Positions 8,528-16,051 of a stretch of 64,000 bases of DNA are shown here, piece after piece; positions within the stretch are counted from its first letter, which is position 1; every line of letters begins with the position of its first letter. The stretch lies in the NCBI GenBank assembly GCA_902800055.1, contig CADCCW010000016.1:30486-94485 (forward strand), given 5' to 3'. The DNA is from an uncultured bacterium (GTDB lineage: Bacteria; Verrucomicrobiota; Kiritimatiellia; RFP12; UBA1067). The notes under the pieces were generated by a model. That model had not been told where the DNA came from and did not search any database. It saw only the letters and a list, made by a program, of their open reading frames with translations. The position numbers and the translations under genes are program-made.

Positions 8528-9949
8528 ATGAACGGGGTGAAGAAACTCGCGTGTGGTTTCGTTTTGTCTGCCGCGGTCGCGCTCTGCGCGGCAAGCGCCA
8601 GTGCTACAACTTGGACTTATTCCGGCGGCACAATCACAGACGGTGACTGGACGCTGAACTGCACCTATACCGTAGGACAGTCGTCGATAACCATCGGCGC
8701 GGTCGCTACCACTGCCGCCAGCGGGATTCTCGATCTGCGCGAGATGTCCGTCACTGACGGAACGACGGCCGCGTCGATTACGCGAATTGGCTTCAACGCG
8801 AATTGGGACAACGGCGTCGCCATCAAGGCTCTTTACGCCGACTGCGCGGCAAGTCTGCCGCGCCTCATGCAAAATACCACGCTTGAAACTGTCGTTGTGG
8901 CCAACCCGCAGCTGACCTCAATTCCTGGATACGTTTTCTGGGGTTGCTCCAAACTTACTTCTGACATCGCGGGTATTGTGACGCCGGAGGCGACCTCCAT
9001 AGGACAGAATGCGTTCAATGGCAGTGGCGTCACCGGCAAGCTAACCCTTACGAACGTCACGACCATGGCCTCAGGTTCATTTCAAAACACGAAGATCGTC
9101 GATGTTGAAATCGTCAGCGACACGCTCACTGCAATCGGCGGCGCATTTCTTCAATGCACCGAATTGACGAACGCGACCATCACCTGCAAAAACCTCACGG
9201 AGCTCTCCGGTACTTTCGGCTATTGCGGAGCCAAGCTCAAGACCGTATTGCTCAATTGCCCGAAGTTGGCGACGATTGGCGCTGACACCTTCAAAAACGA
9301 CAGCCTTTCGGTGGATGTTTCTTATGTCTGCCCGCCAAGTGTCATGTCAATCGGTAACTATGCCTTTTCTGGGACATCCGTCACAGGGATACTCGTCTTA
9401 ACTAATCTCACTTCCATCGGCACCAGCGCGTTTCATTCGTCGGGTCTTCAGGAGATTGAAATCGCCGGCCCGCTTGAAACAATACAGGGGTTTTACTATA
9501 ACAGGGGGCTTACCAACGCAACTTTCAACTGCCCCAACGCGACGATTATTGCGGCGCAGTCGTTCCAGTATAGTAGCGCACTAAAATCCTTTACCATCAA
9601 ATGCCCGGCACTAACGTCAATCGGGGCCAATTCATTCGGCAACATCGGTGCGCCGATGACTCTGTCTATCATGAATCAGCCGTGGAAATCCGCCAATACG
9701 GATTATACGGCGACGATTCTTGACGGGTTTCTTGTCCGCCAAGGCGCGGTTTCATCGGCATCATACTCCGTTATCTACGCCGACAAGAGGGAGTGGAGCG
9801 GCTATGCACTGGCGTTTACTGACGCGGAGAAAGTATACAAGCCCGAAAAGGCATACGGTACTTATGCCTCCGCTGGTGACGTGCGCAAGGCGTTCTTCGT
9901 CAATCCGATATGGGCCAAGACCGCCGGACTATCTGTCCACTTCTTCTGA
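8528..9949 (+). CDS. Secreted BspA-like leucine-rich-repeat protein
   Basis: A 473-residue exported protein. The signal peptide MNGVKKLACGFVLSAAVALC ends near residue 26. The mature part is built from irregular BspA/LRR_5-type repeats (LTSIG..AF..S.L...I), for example around residues 115-150 and 270-310. GC content and codon use are clearly lower and looser than in the housekeeping genes around it. The signal peptide and leader are shared with the two beta-helix genes on the other strand at 12736 and 15202. Such proteins are usually surface-exposed and act in adhesion or binding. No enzymatic domain is visible. The C-terminus ends without a recognisable anchor. Confidence 0.8.
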   Translation: MNGVKKLACGFVLSAAVALCAASASATTWTYSGGTITDGDWTLNCTYTVGQSSITIGAVATTAASGILDLREMSVTDGTTAASITRIGFNANWDNGVAIKALYADCAASLPRLMQNTTLETVVVANPQLTSIPGYVFWGCSKLTSDIAGIVTPEATSIGQNAFNGSGVTGKLTLTNVTTMASGSFQNTKIVDVEIVSDTLTAIGGAFLQCTELTNATITCKNLTELSGTFGYCGAKLKTVLLNCPKLATIGADTFKNDSLSVDVSYVCPPSVMSIGNYAFSGTSVTGILVLTNLTSIGTSAFHSSGLQEIEIAGPLETIQGFYYNRGLTNATFNCPNATIIAAQSFQYSSALKSFTIKCPALTSIGANSFGNIGAPMTLSIMNQPWKSANTDYTATILDGFLVRQGAVSSASYSVIYADKREWSGYALAFTDAEKVYKPEKAYGTYASAGDVRKAFFVNPIWAKTAGLSVHFF

Positions 9950-9988
9950 TCTAACGCGGCAGTTTGCGCGGCAGTTTGAAGTGTCGCG

Positions 9989-10091
9989 CTACTTCGCCTT
10001 GACTTGGCGGCAGACGCGGATGGCCTTGTAGTCTGTGCTTTTGCCGGCGCGGGTGTAGACGGCGACGAAGTAGTTGCCGCGACGAGACCGA
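9989..10091 (-). pseudogene. Relic 3' end of a secreted-protein gene
   Basis: On the minus strand a high-GC3 reading frame encodes GNYFVAVYTRAGKSTDYKAI followed by RVCRQVKAK and a stop. It reads like the C-terminus of a real protein, but no coding sequence or start precedes it: upstream is the GC-rich spacer and the promoter of the next gene. A degenerate copy of the first half recurs at 49088-49140. I interpret it as a decayed gene fragment. The parent family is unknown to me. Confidence 0.5.
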
Positions 10092-10114
10092 ACCCCGCCT
10101 CCCCGCCGAGCCGC
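10061..10114. repeat. Dispersed spacer repeat, copy 1
   Basis: About 54 bases including CGCGACGAGACCGAAC and CCCCGCCGAGCCGCG, closely matched at 49088-49140. It overlaps the start of the relic coding fragment and continues into non-coding DNA. Confidence 0.55.
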
Positions 10115-10133
10115 GCCCCTGCGGCAGGCCGAC

Positions 10134-10163
10134 TTGCCGCCGGCGGGCGCAATATGGTAAAAT
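10134..10163 (+). promoter_or_regulatory. Promoter giving a leaderless transcript for the phosphodiesterase gene
   Basis: TTGCCG at 10134-10139, an 18-base spacer, and an extended -10 TGGTAAAAT with the hexamer at 10158-10163. Only 7 bases separate the hexamer from the ATG at 10171, so transcription should begin at or next to the start codon. No ribosome site can fit. Confidence 0.7.
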
Positions 10164-10170
10164 ACCGAGC

Positions 10171-11031
10171 ATGAGAACGAGAACCGCAGTTTCCGTCGCC
10201 CTTGCACCTGCCGTGGCGCTTGCCGCATTTGCGCTTTCCGCTGCCGAGCCAGGGTATACTACGCTCATCTCGCACCGCGGCGAATCGCACGACGCGCCAG
10301 AGAATACCCTGCCGGCGTACCGGACGGCGGTCGAGGGCGGCTTCGGGTTCGAGTGCGACGTCTACCTCTCGAAGGACGGACGCGTCTTCACCTTCCACGA
10401 CTCCACGCTTAAGCGCACCACCGCCGGCGCGAACACCAAGGCCTGCGGCGAGGTTCCGTGGGCGGAGATCGAGAAGCTCGACGTCGGGTCTTGGGGGAAG
10501 TGGAAGGGGTCGAAGTTCGCGGGGACGCGCCCGGCGCTGCTGGAGGAGGTGCTCGCGCTCGCGCGCGACGGGCGCGAGATCTACGTCGAGGTGAAGCCGG
10601 GGCCGGAGATCGTGCCCTACATCAAGAAGGTCTTCGCTGCGCAGAGGAACGCCACGCCGAAGAACGTGCTCTTCATCTCCTTCAACGCGGAGACTTGCCG
10701 GGCGCTGAAGGAAGCGATGCCGGAGTACCGCGTCTACTGGCTCTCCGTCGCGATGCGCCGGTCCGGGGGCAAGGAGCGTCCGGTGACGGCGGAGGAGGTG
10801 GTGGAGACGCTGAAGGCGACCGGGGCGGACGGGCTCGACATCCAGTTCGTGCGCGAGGCGGTCACCGCCGACTTCGTCCGCAAGGTCAACGCGGCGGGGT
10901 TCTCGGTCCATGTCTGGACGGTCGACGACCTCTCCGATGCAGTCGAGGCGTTCAAGCGCGGCGTGGCGACAGTGACCACCAACCGCGCGAAGCATCTGCT
11001 CGACCTCTACCGCAATCCGCCTCGCCCTTGA
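10171..11031 (+). CDS. Secreted glycerophosphodiester phosphodiesterase (GDPD family)
   Basis: A 286-residue protein with an N-terminal signal peptide (about 1-25, Ala-rich) and one GDPD TIM-barrel domain. The family's catalytic motifs are visible: ISHRGESHDAPENT (HRG and the ENT glutamate), FECDVYLSKDG with its metal-binding Glu/Asp, FHDSTLKRTT with the second histidine, and EVKPG later. Export implies it cleaves glycerophosphodiesters (phospholipid head groups) in the periplasm or outside. The start codon lies 7 bases after a -10 box, which fits a leaderless message. It is monocistronic: repeats and a minus-strand gene follow. Confidence 0.9.
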   Translation: MRTRTAVSVALAPAVALAAFALSAAEPGYTTLISHRGESHDAPENTLPAYRTAVEGGFGFECDVYLSKDGRVFTFHDSTLKRTTAGANTKACGEVPWAEIEKLDVGSWGKWKGSKFAGTRPALLEEVLALARDGREIYVEVKPGPEIVPYIKKVFAAQRNATPKNVLFISFNAETCRALKEAMPEYRVYWLSVAMRRSGGKERPVTAEEVVETLKATGADGLDIQFVREAVTADFVRKVNAAGFSVHVWTVDDLSDAVEAFKRGVATVTTNRAKHLLDLYRNPPRP

Positions 11032-11086
11032 CCCTGAGTCAAAAGGGGCAGCCATGCGCCTCCGCTATCGCGTCGGAAGTGGTTCA

Positions 11087-11142
11087 GTGTCCAATAACCA
11101 GTAACCAGTGTCCAGCAACCAGCAACCAACAACCAGTAAAGC
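11087..11142 (+). repeat. Heptamer repeat array, forward arm
   Basis: Eight consecutive 7-base units: GTGTCCA, ATAACCA, GTAACCA, GTGTCCA, GCAACCA, GCAACCA, ACAACCA and GTAAAGC. The phase is exact, with variation only at the first four positions. It faces a second, oppositely oriented array at 11170-11233. Confidence 0.85.
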
Positions 11143-11155
11143 GGAAGAACCATCC

Positions 11156-12736
11156 TTATTCCACTGTTCGCTGAACACTGGCTGCTGATTGCTGAACCAC
11201 TTCCAGCTGGCTGCTGATCACTGAATTACTTCCAACGCCACGCGTTGGTCCCCGCCTCCCCGCCCTCCGCCGCGCCGCCGTCACCGGACAATGTAGATGA
11301 ACCCTGTATATGTCTGAAACCACTCGTAACAACCAATGTCCGGAGCGTTGCCAAACACGCGCGAGCGCACCCGCGTCGCGGCAAGGGCTTTTCTTCTCCA
11401 GCGTATAGTCGCCATTTGCGGCATCCGTAAACTGCGGGTCATAATCGCCGACAAGACAGCCATTCACGCCGTTGACAATGTGCGTCGTCGGGGTCGCCCC
11501 GGTGTCGATGGACGAAAAGTCGTAGGTCGTGCCGCCATCTTCGAAATTCGCCTCAAGGCAGTTCGCCACAAGCGACCAATTCGGCACCGACAAATGGGAT
11601 GTTTTCCACGAAGTAGCGCCAAGCATGCCGTAATTGGCGTAGAAGACGCAGTTCGTGACGCCAATGGTTCCCGAATGCACTCCGATTGCGCCTCCGTTGT
11701 CCTGATTGGTTCCTTCTACGGTGATAGTATTGTTTGCAAAGGTGCAGTTCTCGACCGATACTGCCGCGCCAGAACTGAACAGACGGACGGCTCCGCCATA
11801 GATTGTCTTTGTCTTCGGCGTCGTCAAGTAATTGCCAGAGAACAGGCAGTTGCGGATATGCCCCGTCATGGCTGCGGCTATCGAAATCGCCCCTCCACCA
11901 ATCGAAGATGTCCGCGATATCAGGTTGTCGGCTATGTCGCAATTGATGTAGTTGTTCGTGAAAATGCAGTTGTCGATGGCTATTGTCCCTTCGTGGCCTA
12001 AGTTGATCGCGCCGCCAAAAGCACCTGACGTGTGATTGCCAGCAAAGGTGCAATTTTTGCATGAAAGATTGCCGACGCCTTCAATGACTCCGCCGCCATT
12101 GAGGGAGTTGCAATTATTGAAGTTGCCCGCAAAGACGCAGTTCGTGGCGGCAAACTCGTAGAGAAGTCGCGCTGCACCGGAGCCGCCAGCAGATGAATTT
12201 TCAAAGCGGCAGTCCGTGGCCCAGGCAGACCACCCGGGCCTTGTGTAAGCTTGATTGACCGCGAACTGGCCGTAGATGGCGGCCCTTTGCCGCATACCTG
12301 TGAAAACGCAATTGGAAATGGCGTTGAAGTCGCACGAAACATAGATGGCTATGTTCGAAAAGGTTATGTTCTCGAAGACATTCGTAACCCCGCCCCGAAT
12401 ATTGTAATCGGCGCTGTCGCTGTCGGGCATGAAGACAACCCTGGCGGGATCTGCCGGGGAGCCGTCGGCCTTGACACCGCGGAAGGTGATATGTGGATGA
12501 TTGCCCTGCGAATTGCTTCGAGGAAAGACATAGGGAGCGTCGCTTTCCTCGAACTCATAAACATCGTCATCGTGAAAATAATAAGCAGTGTTGTTGTTCC
12601 ATGTCGTCTTGAATGAGGTGAACTCGGCGGAGTCCGGTGTAAAGCGAAAGATGCGATGGCCATCGACGGAGGCGTTCGCCACACTTGCCGCCAAAGCCAA
12701 AACAAAACCAAACGCGAGTTTTCTCACCCCGTTCAT
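11156..12736 (-). CDS. Secreted right-handed beta-helix protein with frameshifted 3' end
   Basis: The start is set at 12736, where GGAGGTG lies upstream and the signal peptide MNGVRKLAFGFVLALAASV begins; the open frame extends further up without a ribosome site. The mature part is a parallel beta-helix with many short N-C-x-F motifs (NCVF, NCTFAGN, NCIFTNN, NCLFSGN). Near the end, the expected C-terminus (RVFGNAPDIGCYEW, then a stop at 11281) lies in the +1 frame. The open frame instead runs on through repeats to 11156. One extra base near 11363 would explain this. The same defect occurs in the gene at 15202. It is probably a broken or recoded surface protein; no catalytic residues can be assigned. 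Confidence 0.7.
   Translation of the reverse strand: MNGVRKLAFGFVLALAASVANASVDGHRIFRFTPDSAEFTSFKTTWNNNTAYYFHDDDVYEFEESDAPYVFPRSNSQGNHPHITFRGVKADGSPADPARVVFMPDSDSADYNIRGGVTNVFENITFSNIAIYVSCDFNAISNCVFTGMRQRAAIYGQFAVNQAYTRPGWSAWATDCRFENSSAGGSGAARLLYEFAATNCVFAGNFNNCNSLNGGGVIEGVGNLSCKNCTFAGNHTSGAFGGAINLGHEGTIAIDNCIFTNNYINCDIADNLISRTSSIGGGAISIAAAMTGHIRNCLFSGNYLTTPKTKTIYGGAVRLFSSGAAVSVENCTFANNTITVEGTNQDNGGAIGVHSGTIGVTNCVFYANYGMLGATSWKTSHLSVPNWSLVANCLEANFEDGGTTYDFSSIDTGATPTTHIVNGVNGCLVGDYDPQFTDAANGDYTLEKKSPCRDAGALARVWQRSGHWLLRVVSDIYRVHLHCPVTAARRRAGRRGPTRGVGSNSVISSQLEVVQQSAASVQRTVE
11170..11233 (-). repeat. Heptamer repeat array, inverted arm
   Basis: Roughly nine 7-base units of the type GCTGAAC, ACTGGCT, GCTGATT, GCTGAAC, CACTTCC. 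Read on the minus strand they match the forward arm (AGTGGTTCAG, CCAGTGTTCAG). Together with 11087-11142 they form an imperfect inverted repeat between two genes' 3' ends. Confidence 0.75.
11265..11363. repeat. Identical 99-bp block, copy 1 (3' end of beta-helix gene)
   Basis: Bases 11265-11363 are identical to 13749-13847. In its native frame on the minus strand the block encodes the C-terminus from VFGNAPDIGCYEW to the stop at 11281. Sequence just outside the block diverges sharply on the stop side, but stays similar on the gene side. Confidence 0.9.
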
Positions 12737-12844
12737 ATTGCACCTCCGGTTATTGTTTGAGTATGCTGCGGAAGAGGCGAGAAAACTATGAAGTCTACCC
12801 CACCCCCTTGGCAGAATATTGCTACTTTCGCAGAACATGCCTGA

Positions 12845-12874
12845 ATGATAGCAAATTCTCGGCCGCTTTGTCAA
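12845..12874 (-). promoter_or_regulatory. Consensus promoter of the beta-helix gene
   Basis: On the minus strand: TTGACA (12869-12874), an 18-base spacer, and an extended -10 TGCTATCAT with the hexamer at 12845-12850. The promoter and the roughly 110-base leader (12737-12844), including GAAAGTAGCAATATTCTGC at 12811-12829, are nearly the same as those of the gene at 15202. Confidence 0.85.
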
Positions 12875-12919
12875 GTCAGGCGACACCAACTACACCACAC
12901 CACGCACAGGTGATTCAAC

Positions 12920-13690
12920 TCAGCGGGCGCCCTCGAAAGACAGTCCCGGCTGCGGATTCGGACGCGGGAGGTCGGCAAATATCGTCCGCTCGCCTTGCAT
13001 CGGCTGGACGAAGCACTTGTAGCCCTCCGCCTTCGCCCGGTAGTAGTCCGCCGAATGCCAGCCGTGGAAATCGGCGCTCACGCGACGGCGACGCTCCATC
13101 GCTCCATCGCCGTACTGGCAGGCGTAGAGTCTGATGGAGTCCAGCACCTTGTCATAGACGGAAGTTATGTCGACATACACATCCGGAGAGAAGTTCTTCG
13201 ACTGGTACGTCTGCTCCATAAAGTAGATTTCCGGCTTGATGTCGGCGAGGAACACGGCCCTGATGGCGGCGGCTCCGGCCATGACGTGGTCGGTGTGGAT
13301 GTCCACCGGCCAGTGGGCGATCACGGCGCGCGGGCGCAGCTTCTTGAGAATGGCGGCCAGCCTCTCGCACGACTCGCGAGAGGCGTATGCCTCGCCGTCG
13401 ACTTCGTCCAGCCAGTGGAGCGTCGCGCCAATCGACGCGCAGACCGCCTCCTCTTCCTTGGTACGCGTCGCCTTTGTCCAGCCGCTCTTGAACTTCTCCT
13501 CTCCGCAGCCGCGCTCGCCATGGGTAAAGTCGACCACATGGACTTCGTATTTGCCGCGGGCAAGATGGCAGAATCCGAGGCAGGCGATCAGGTCGTCGGG
13601 ATGCGCGGGAACGATCACCACGCGTTCGAGCTCCGCCGCAGAGCAAACCGCTCCGGTCAGCGCCAACAATGCAAACAGAACTGTTTTCAT
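12920..13690 (-). CDS. Secreted PIG-L-type deacetylase
   Basis: A 256-residue protein with a signal peptide (MKTVLFALLALTGAVCSAAE). The zinc-binding and catalytic motif PAHPDDLIA lies near residues 28-36, and the second histidine pair in DIHTDHVMA near residues 153-161. These are the family's HPDD and HxxH motifs. PIG-L/LmbE enzymes remove N-acetyl groups from amino sugars, such as GlcNAc conjugates. Export suggests action on extracellular or periplasmic glycans. The ATG lies 7 bases after a TATAAT hexamer, so the message should be leaderless. The gene ends 46 bases before the promoter of the beta-helix gene at 12736. Confidence 0.88.
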   Translation of the reverse strand: MKTVLFALLALTGAVCSAAELERVVIVPAHPDDLIACLGFCHLARGKYEVHVVDFTHGERGCGEEKFKSGWTKATRTKEEEAVCASIGATLHWLDEVDGEAYASRESCERLAAILKKLRPRAVIAHWPVDIHTDHVMAGAAAIRAVFLADIKPEIYFMEQTYQSKNFSPDVYVDITSVYDKVLDSIRLYACQYGDGAMERRRRVSADFHGWHSADYYRAKAEGYKCFVQPMQGERTIFADLPRPNPQPGLSFEGAR

Positions 13691-13697
13691 GCCGCGT

Positions 13698-13706
13698 ATT
13701 ATATCA
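13698..13706 (-). promoter_or_regulatory. Extended -10 promoter of the PIG-L gene, leaderless
   Basis: Minus strand TGATATAAT, with the hexamer at 13698-13703. The start codon is at 13690, leaving 7 bases between them. No clear -35 is seen. Confidence 0.65.
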
Positions 13707-13711
13707 CAAAA

Positions 13712-15202
13712 TCACGAATGCCCGCGAGCAGCCTGCGTTGCCGCGCCACTCCGCCGCGCCGCCGTCACCGGACAATGTAGATGAACCCTGTATATGTCTG
13801 AAACCACTCGTAACAACCAATGTCCGGAGCGTTGCCAAACACGCGCGTCGCCGTTCGCCGCGTCGGTAAAATTCGGGTCGTAGTCGCCGACAAGACAGCC
13901 GTTCACGCCGTTGATGATGTGCGTTGTCGGAGTCGCCCCGGTGTCAATGGTCGAGAAGTCGTAGGTCGTGCCGCCATATTCAAAGTTGGATTCCAGGCAG
14001 CTGCCGATTGTTGTCCAGTCCGAGACTTTAAGATTTGCCGCCGCCGGCATCATCTCCGCACGTGCACGATTGGCGTGGAAAATGCAGTTCGTGATGCCGA
14101 GCGATGCGGCCTTCCAGCCCCAGATCGCCCCACCGCCTTCGGCGTTCTGCTTGGGGTTGCTTGCGACATTCTCGACAAATGTGCAGTTTTCCACGGAAAC
14201 AACAGCACTGGCATTGCGCACCATAATCGCACCGCCGCCAAAACCATTGCCATCGGTCGTACGCGTACAGCTGTTGCCGACAAATAAGCAATTCTGGACA
14301 GTCCCCGTCGCCGCGCCGTAGATGGCAATCGCCCCGCCGCCACCTTCGTGCCGATCCGTATAGACGACATCTACAGCGTTGTTCGAAAACACGCATCGGT
14401 CGAGCATGAACTTCCCCGAAACATTGAGGTTGAGTGCGCCCGCGCCCTGCCCATCGGGGACGACATTGTCCGCGAAGACGCAGTTGTAGCAGGAAAGGTT
14501 GTTGATATTTGCGGCAACCGTGCCTGCCGTGAAGCGGGTATCCGTGTTGGTGCAGCACATGAAGACGCAGTTCGTCGCGGCAAACGAAAGCCAGTCGGTG
14601 ATGACGCGACCAATTCCAGCAATGCCCTCAAAACGGCAATCGGTCGCGGAGATAGTCCCAACCGGATTGTTCTGGGTCCATGCTCTTTGGTAAAAGACCC
14701 GGCCATTGTTGTTCGTCACTCCCGTGAACACGCAATTGCGGAAGGCAAAAGGACGATCACCATGGGCCGAGAGCACCACGTTGCTGAACGTGATGTTCGC
14801 GAAGGTGTTCGTGTAGTTCTGGAACGAAAGGCCGTTCTGCGTTCCCTCGGCGGGGATGAAGACAACCTTTTCAGGATCGGCGGGAGAGCCGTCAGCCTTC
14901 ACGCCAACGAACGAGAGGTCGTGCTTTCCCCAGCCAGAATTGAAGCTTATGCCGCTTGTGAGGACATACGGTTCGTCGCTTTCCTCAAACTCGAAGATGT
15001 CGCCCGTCTGGTAGCCATTGACCATCGACCAGTAAAGGGTGTCAAGGAAGTTTTCCTTGAAGTTGTCCGGCGTGAATCGGAAATGCCGATGCCCCTGTTC
15101 GTCCGTCGAATGGACGGATGGAAATGTAGCGGCGTGTGCACCGCCAGCGGCAAAAGCCGCAAGACATACAAGACCACACGCGAGTTTTCTCACCCCGTTC
15201 AT
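13712..15202 (-). CDS. Secreted right-handed beta-helix protein, paralogue, with the same 3' frameshift
   Basis: Starts at 15202 with the signal peptide MNGVRKLACGLVCLAAFAAG; AGGAGAAG precedes the ATG. The mature part is a beta-helix with recurring NCVF, NCIF and VENCTFVEN units, paralogous to the product of the gene at 12736 and most alike near the end (GATPTTHI, NGVNGCLVGDYDP). The native C-terminus VFGNAPDIGCYEW with a stop at 13765 is in the +1 frame. The open frame therefore runs out to 13712. Relative to its paralogue it also lacks the stretch YTLEKKSPCRDAG just before the junction. Function beyond surface display cannot be assigned. Confidence 0.7.
   Translation of the reverse strand: MNGVRKLACGLVCLAAFAAGGAHAATFPSVHSTDEQGHRHFRFTPDNFKENFLDTLYWSMVNGYQTGDIFEFEESDEPYVLTSGISFNSGWGKHDLSFVGVKADGSPADPEKVVFIPAEGTQNGLSFQNYTNTFANITFSNVVLSAHGDRPFAFRNCVFTGVTNNNGRVFYQRAWTQNNPVGTISATDCRFEGIAGIGRVITDWLSFAATNCVFMCCTNTDTRFTAGTVAANINNLSCYNCVFADNVVPDGQGAGALNLNVSGKFMLDRCVFSNNAVDVVYTDRHEGGGGAIAIYGAATGTVQNCLFVGNSCTRTTDGNGFGGGAIMVRNASAVVSVENCTFVENVASNPKQNAEGGGAIWGWKAASLGITNCIFHANRARAEMMPAAANLKVSDWTTIGSCLESNFEYGGTTYDFSTIDTGATPTTHIINGVNGCLVGDYDPNFTDAANGDARVWQRSGHWLLRVVSDIYRVHLHCPVTAARRSGAATQAARGHS
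13749..13847. repeat. Identical 99-bp block, copy 2
   Basis: Identical to 11265-11363 and at the same relative position in the paralogous gene. Both copies are entered in the same wrong reading frame. Confidence 0.9.
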
Positions 15203-15309
15203 ATTGCTTCTCCTGTTGGAATTTGAGTGTGCAAATGAAGAGGCGAGAAAACTGTTAAGTCTACCCCTCCCCCTAGCAGAATATTGCTACTTTCGCAAAA
15301 CATGCTTGT

Positions 15310-15339
15310 ATGATAGCAAATCCTCGGCCGCTTTGTCAA
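15310..15339 (-). promoter_or_regulatory. Consensus promoter of the second beta-helix gene
   Basis: Minus strand: TTGACA (15334-15339), 18-base spacer, TGCTATCAT with the hexamer at 15310-15315. It is almost base-for-base the promoter at 12845-12874, and the leader down to 15203 is shared as well. Confidence 0.85.
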
Positions 15340-15358
15340 GCCCCGGCTGGTCTGGAAT

Positions 15359-15378
15359 CCGCGGCAAAACTGCCGCGG
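15359..15378. promoter_or_regulatory. Perfect palindrome between divergent promoters
   Basis: CCGCGGCA, a 4-base loop AAAC, TGCCGCGG: an 8-bp perfect stem. It lies 19 bases upstream of the -35 of the minus-strand beta-helix gene and 62 bases upstream of the ribosomal promoter. No T-run follows, so an operator is as likely as a transcription stop. Confidence 0.4.
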
Positions 15379-15440
15379 TAGGCACCTGATCCGCACCATG
15401 GGTCTCAAAAACCCCCTCTGCAAAAATTGAAAATACCCCC

Positions 15441-15470
15441 TTGCGCGGAGCGGGGCATTTTTGATATACT
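15441..15470 (+). promoter_or_regulatory. Promoter of the ribosomal protein operon
   Basis: TTGCGC at 15441-15446, an 18-base spacer, and an extended -10 TGATATACT with the hexamer at 15465-15470. It is the only clear promoter before rpsJ and predicts a leader of about 255 bases. Confidence 0.75.
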
Positions 15471-15476
15471 ACGCGC

Positions 15477-15732
15477 AATTTCTTCGAAAGAAGGGTCGCG
15501 ATACGGGCAGGTAAATCCCGTCGCGTCGTGACCGCCAAGCAGTTCGCTCGCGGTCGTGATGTCGGCCGCGAGCCTTGTTTTGGGGGGATGGCTGGGGCGA
15601 AACCCAGCTGCGAACGAAGCGCCGCAAAGGGCTTCTCGCGCCAACGCCAAGAGTCCGCCGGAAGGCGGCGGGCGCACGCGGAGATCGCAGCCGTCGAACC
15701 CCAGGAAACGAAAACAACAGAAAGGCAAAAGC
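15477..15732 (+). promoter_or_regulatory. Long structured 5' leader of the S10 operon, candidate autoregulatory element
   Basis: The leader can form three short hairpins: GCTCGCGG/CCGCGAGC at 15546-15553 with 15566-15573; GCTGGG/CCCAGC at 15591-15596 with 15603-15608 (loop GCGAAA); and CCGCC/GGCGG at 15655-15659 with 15664-15668 (loop GGAA). S10 operons of other bacteria have leaders bound by L4, but this one is not recognisably the E. coli type. An open frame runs in from 15556 but has no ribosome site. Confidence 0.45.
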
Positions 15733-16041
15733 ATGCAGCAGCAGAGAGTACGCATCCGGCTCCAGGCATACGACCATCGTGTGCTTGACCAGGCCGTCGG
15801 TGGCATCATCGACACGGCCCGGAGCACCGGTGCGCAGGTGGTGGGGCCGATCCCGCTGCCGACGCGGGTCGAGCGCTTCACGGTGAACCGCTCGCCGAAC
15901 GTCGACAAGAAGTCCATGGACCAGTTCGAGATGAGGACGCACAAGCGCCTCCTCGACATCGTCAACCCGACGGCGCAGACGATCGACGAGCTCAAGAAGC
16001 TCAACCTTCCGGCCGGCGTAGACATCACCATCAAGGTCTGA
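15733..16041 (+). CDS. rpsJ: Ribosomal protein S10
   Basis: 102 residues, the normal length. [17 protein letters not shown] at the start and [19 protein letters not shown] in the middle are the family hallmarks. S10 sits in the 30S head and also acts in transcription antitermination with NusB. The ATG at 15733 is chosen over the longer open frame from 15556 because family length and the preceding AGAAAGG fit. It is the first gene of the operon and is followed by rplC after 10 bases. Confidence 0.97.
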   Translation: MQQQRVRIRLQAYDHRVLDQAVGGIIDTARSTGAQVVGPIPLPTRVERFTVNRSPNVDKKSMDQFEMRTHKRLLDIVNPTAQTIDELKKLNLPAGVDITIKV

Positions 16042-16051
16042 GGAGGGTGTC

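Noticed and set aside
11336..12616. Plus-strand open frames opposite the beta-helix gene
   Set aside because: The minus strand has promoter, ribosome site, signal peptide and repeats; the plus frames have none.
15556..15732. 59-codon N-terminal extension of S10
   Set aside because: No ribosome site at 15556, low-complexity basic translation, and S10 has its normal length from 15733.
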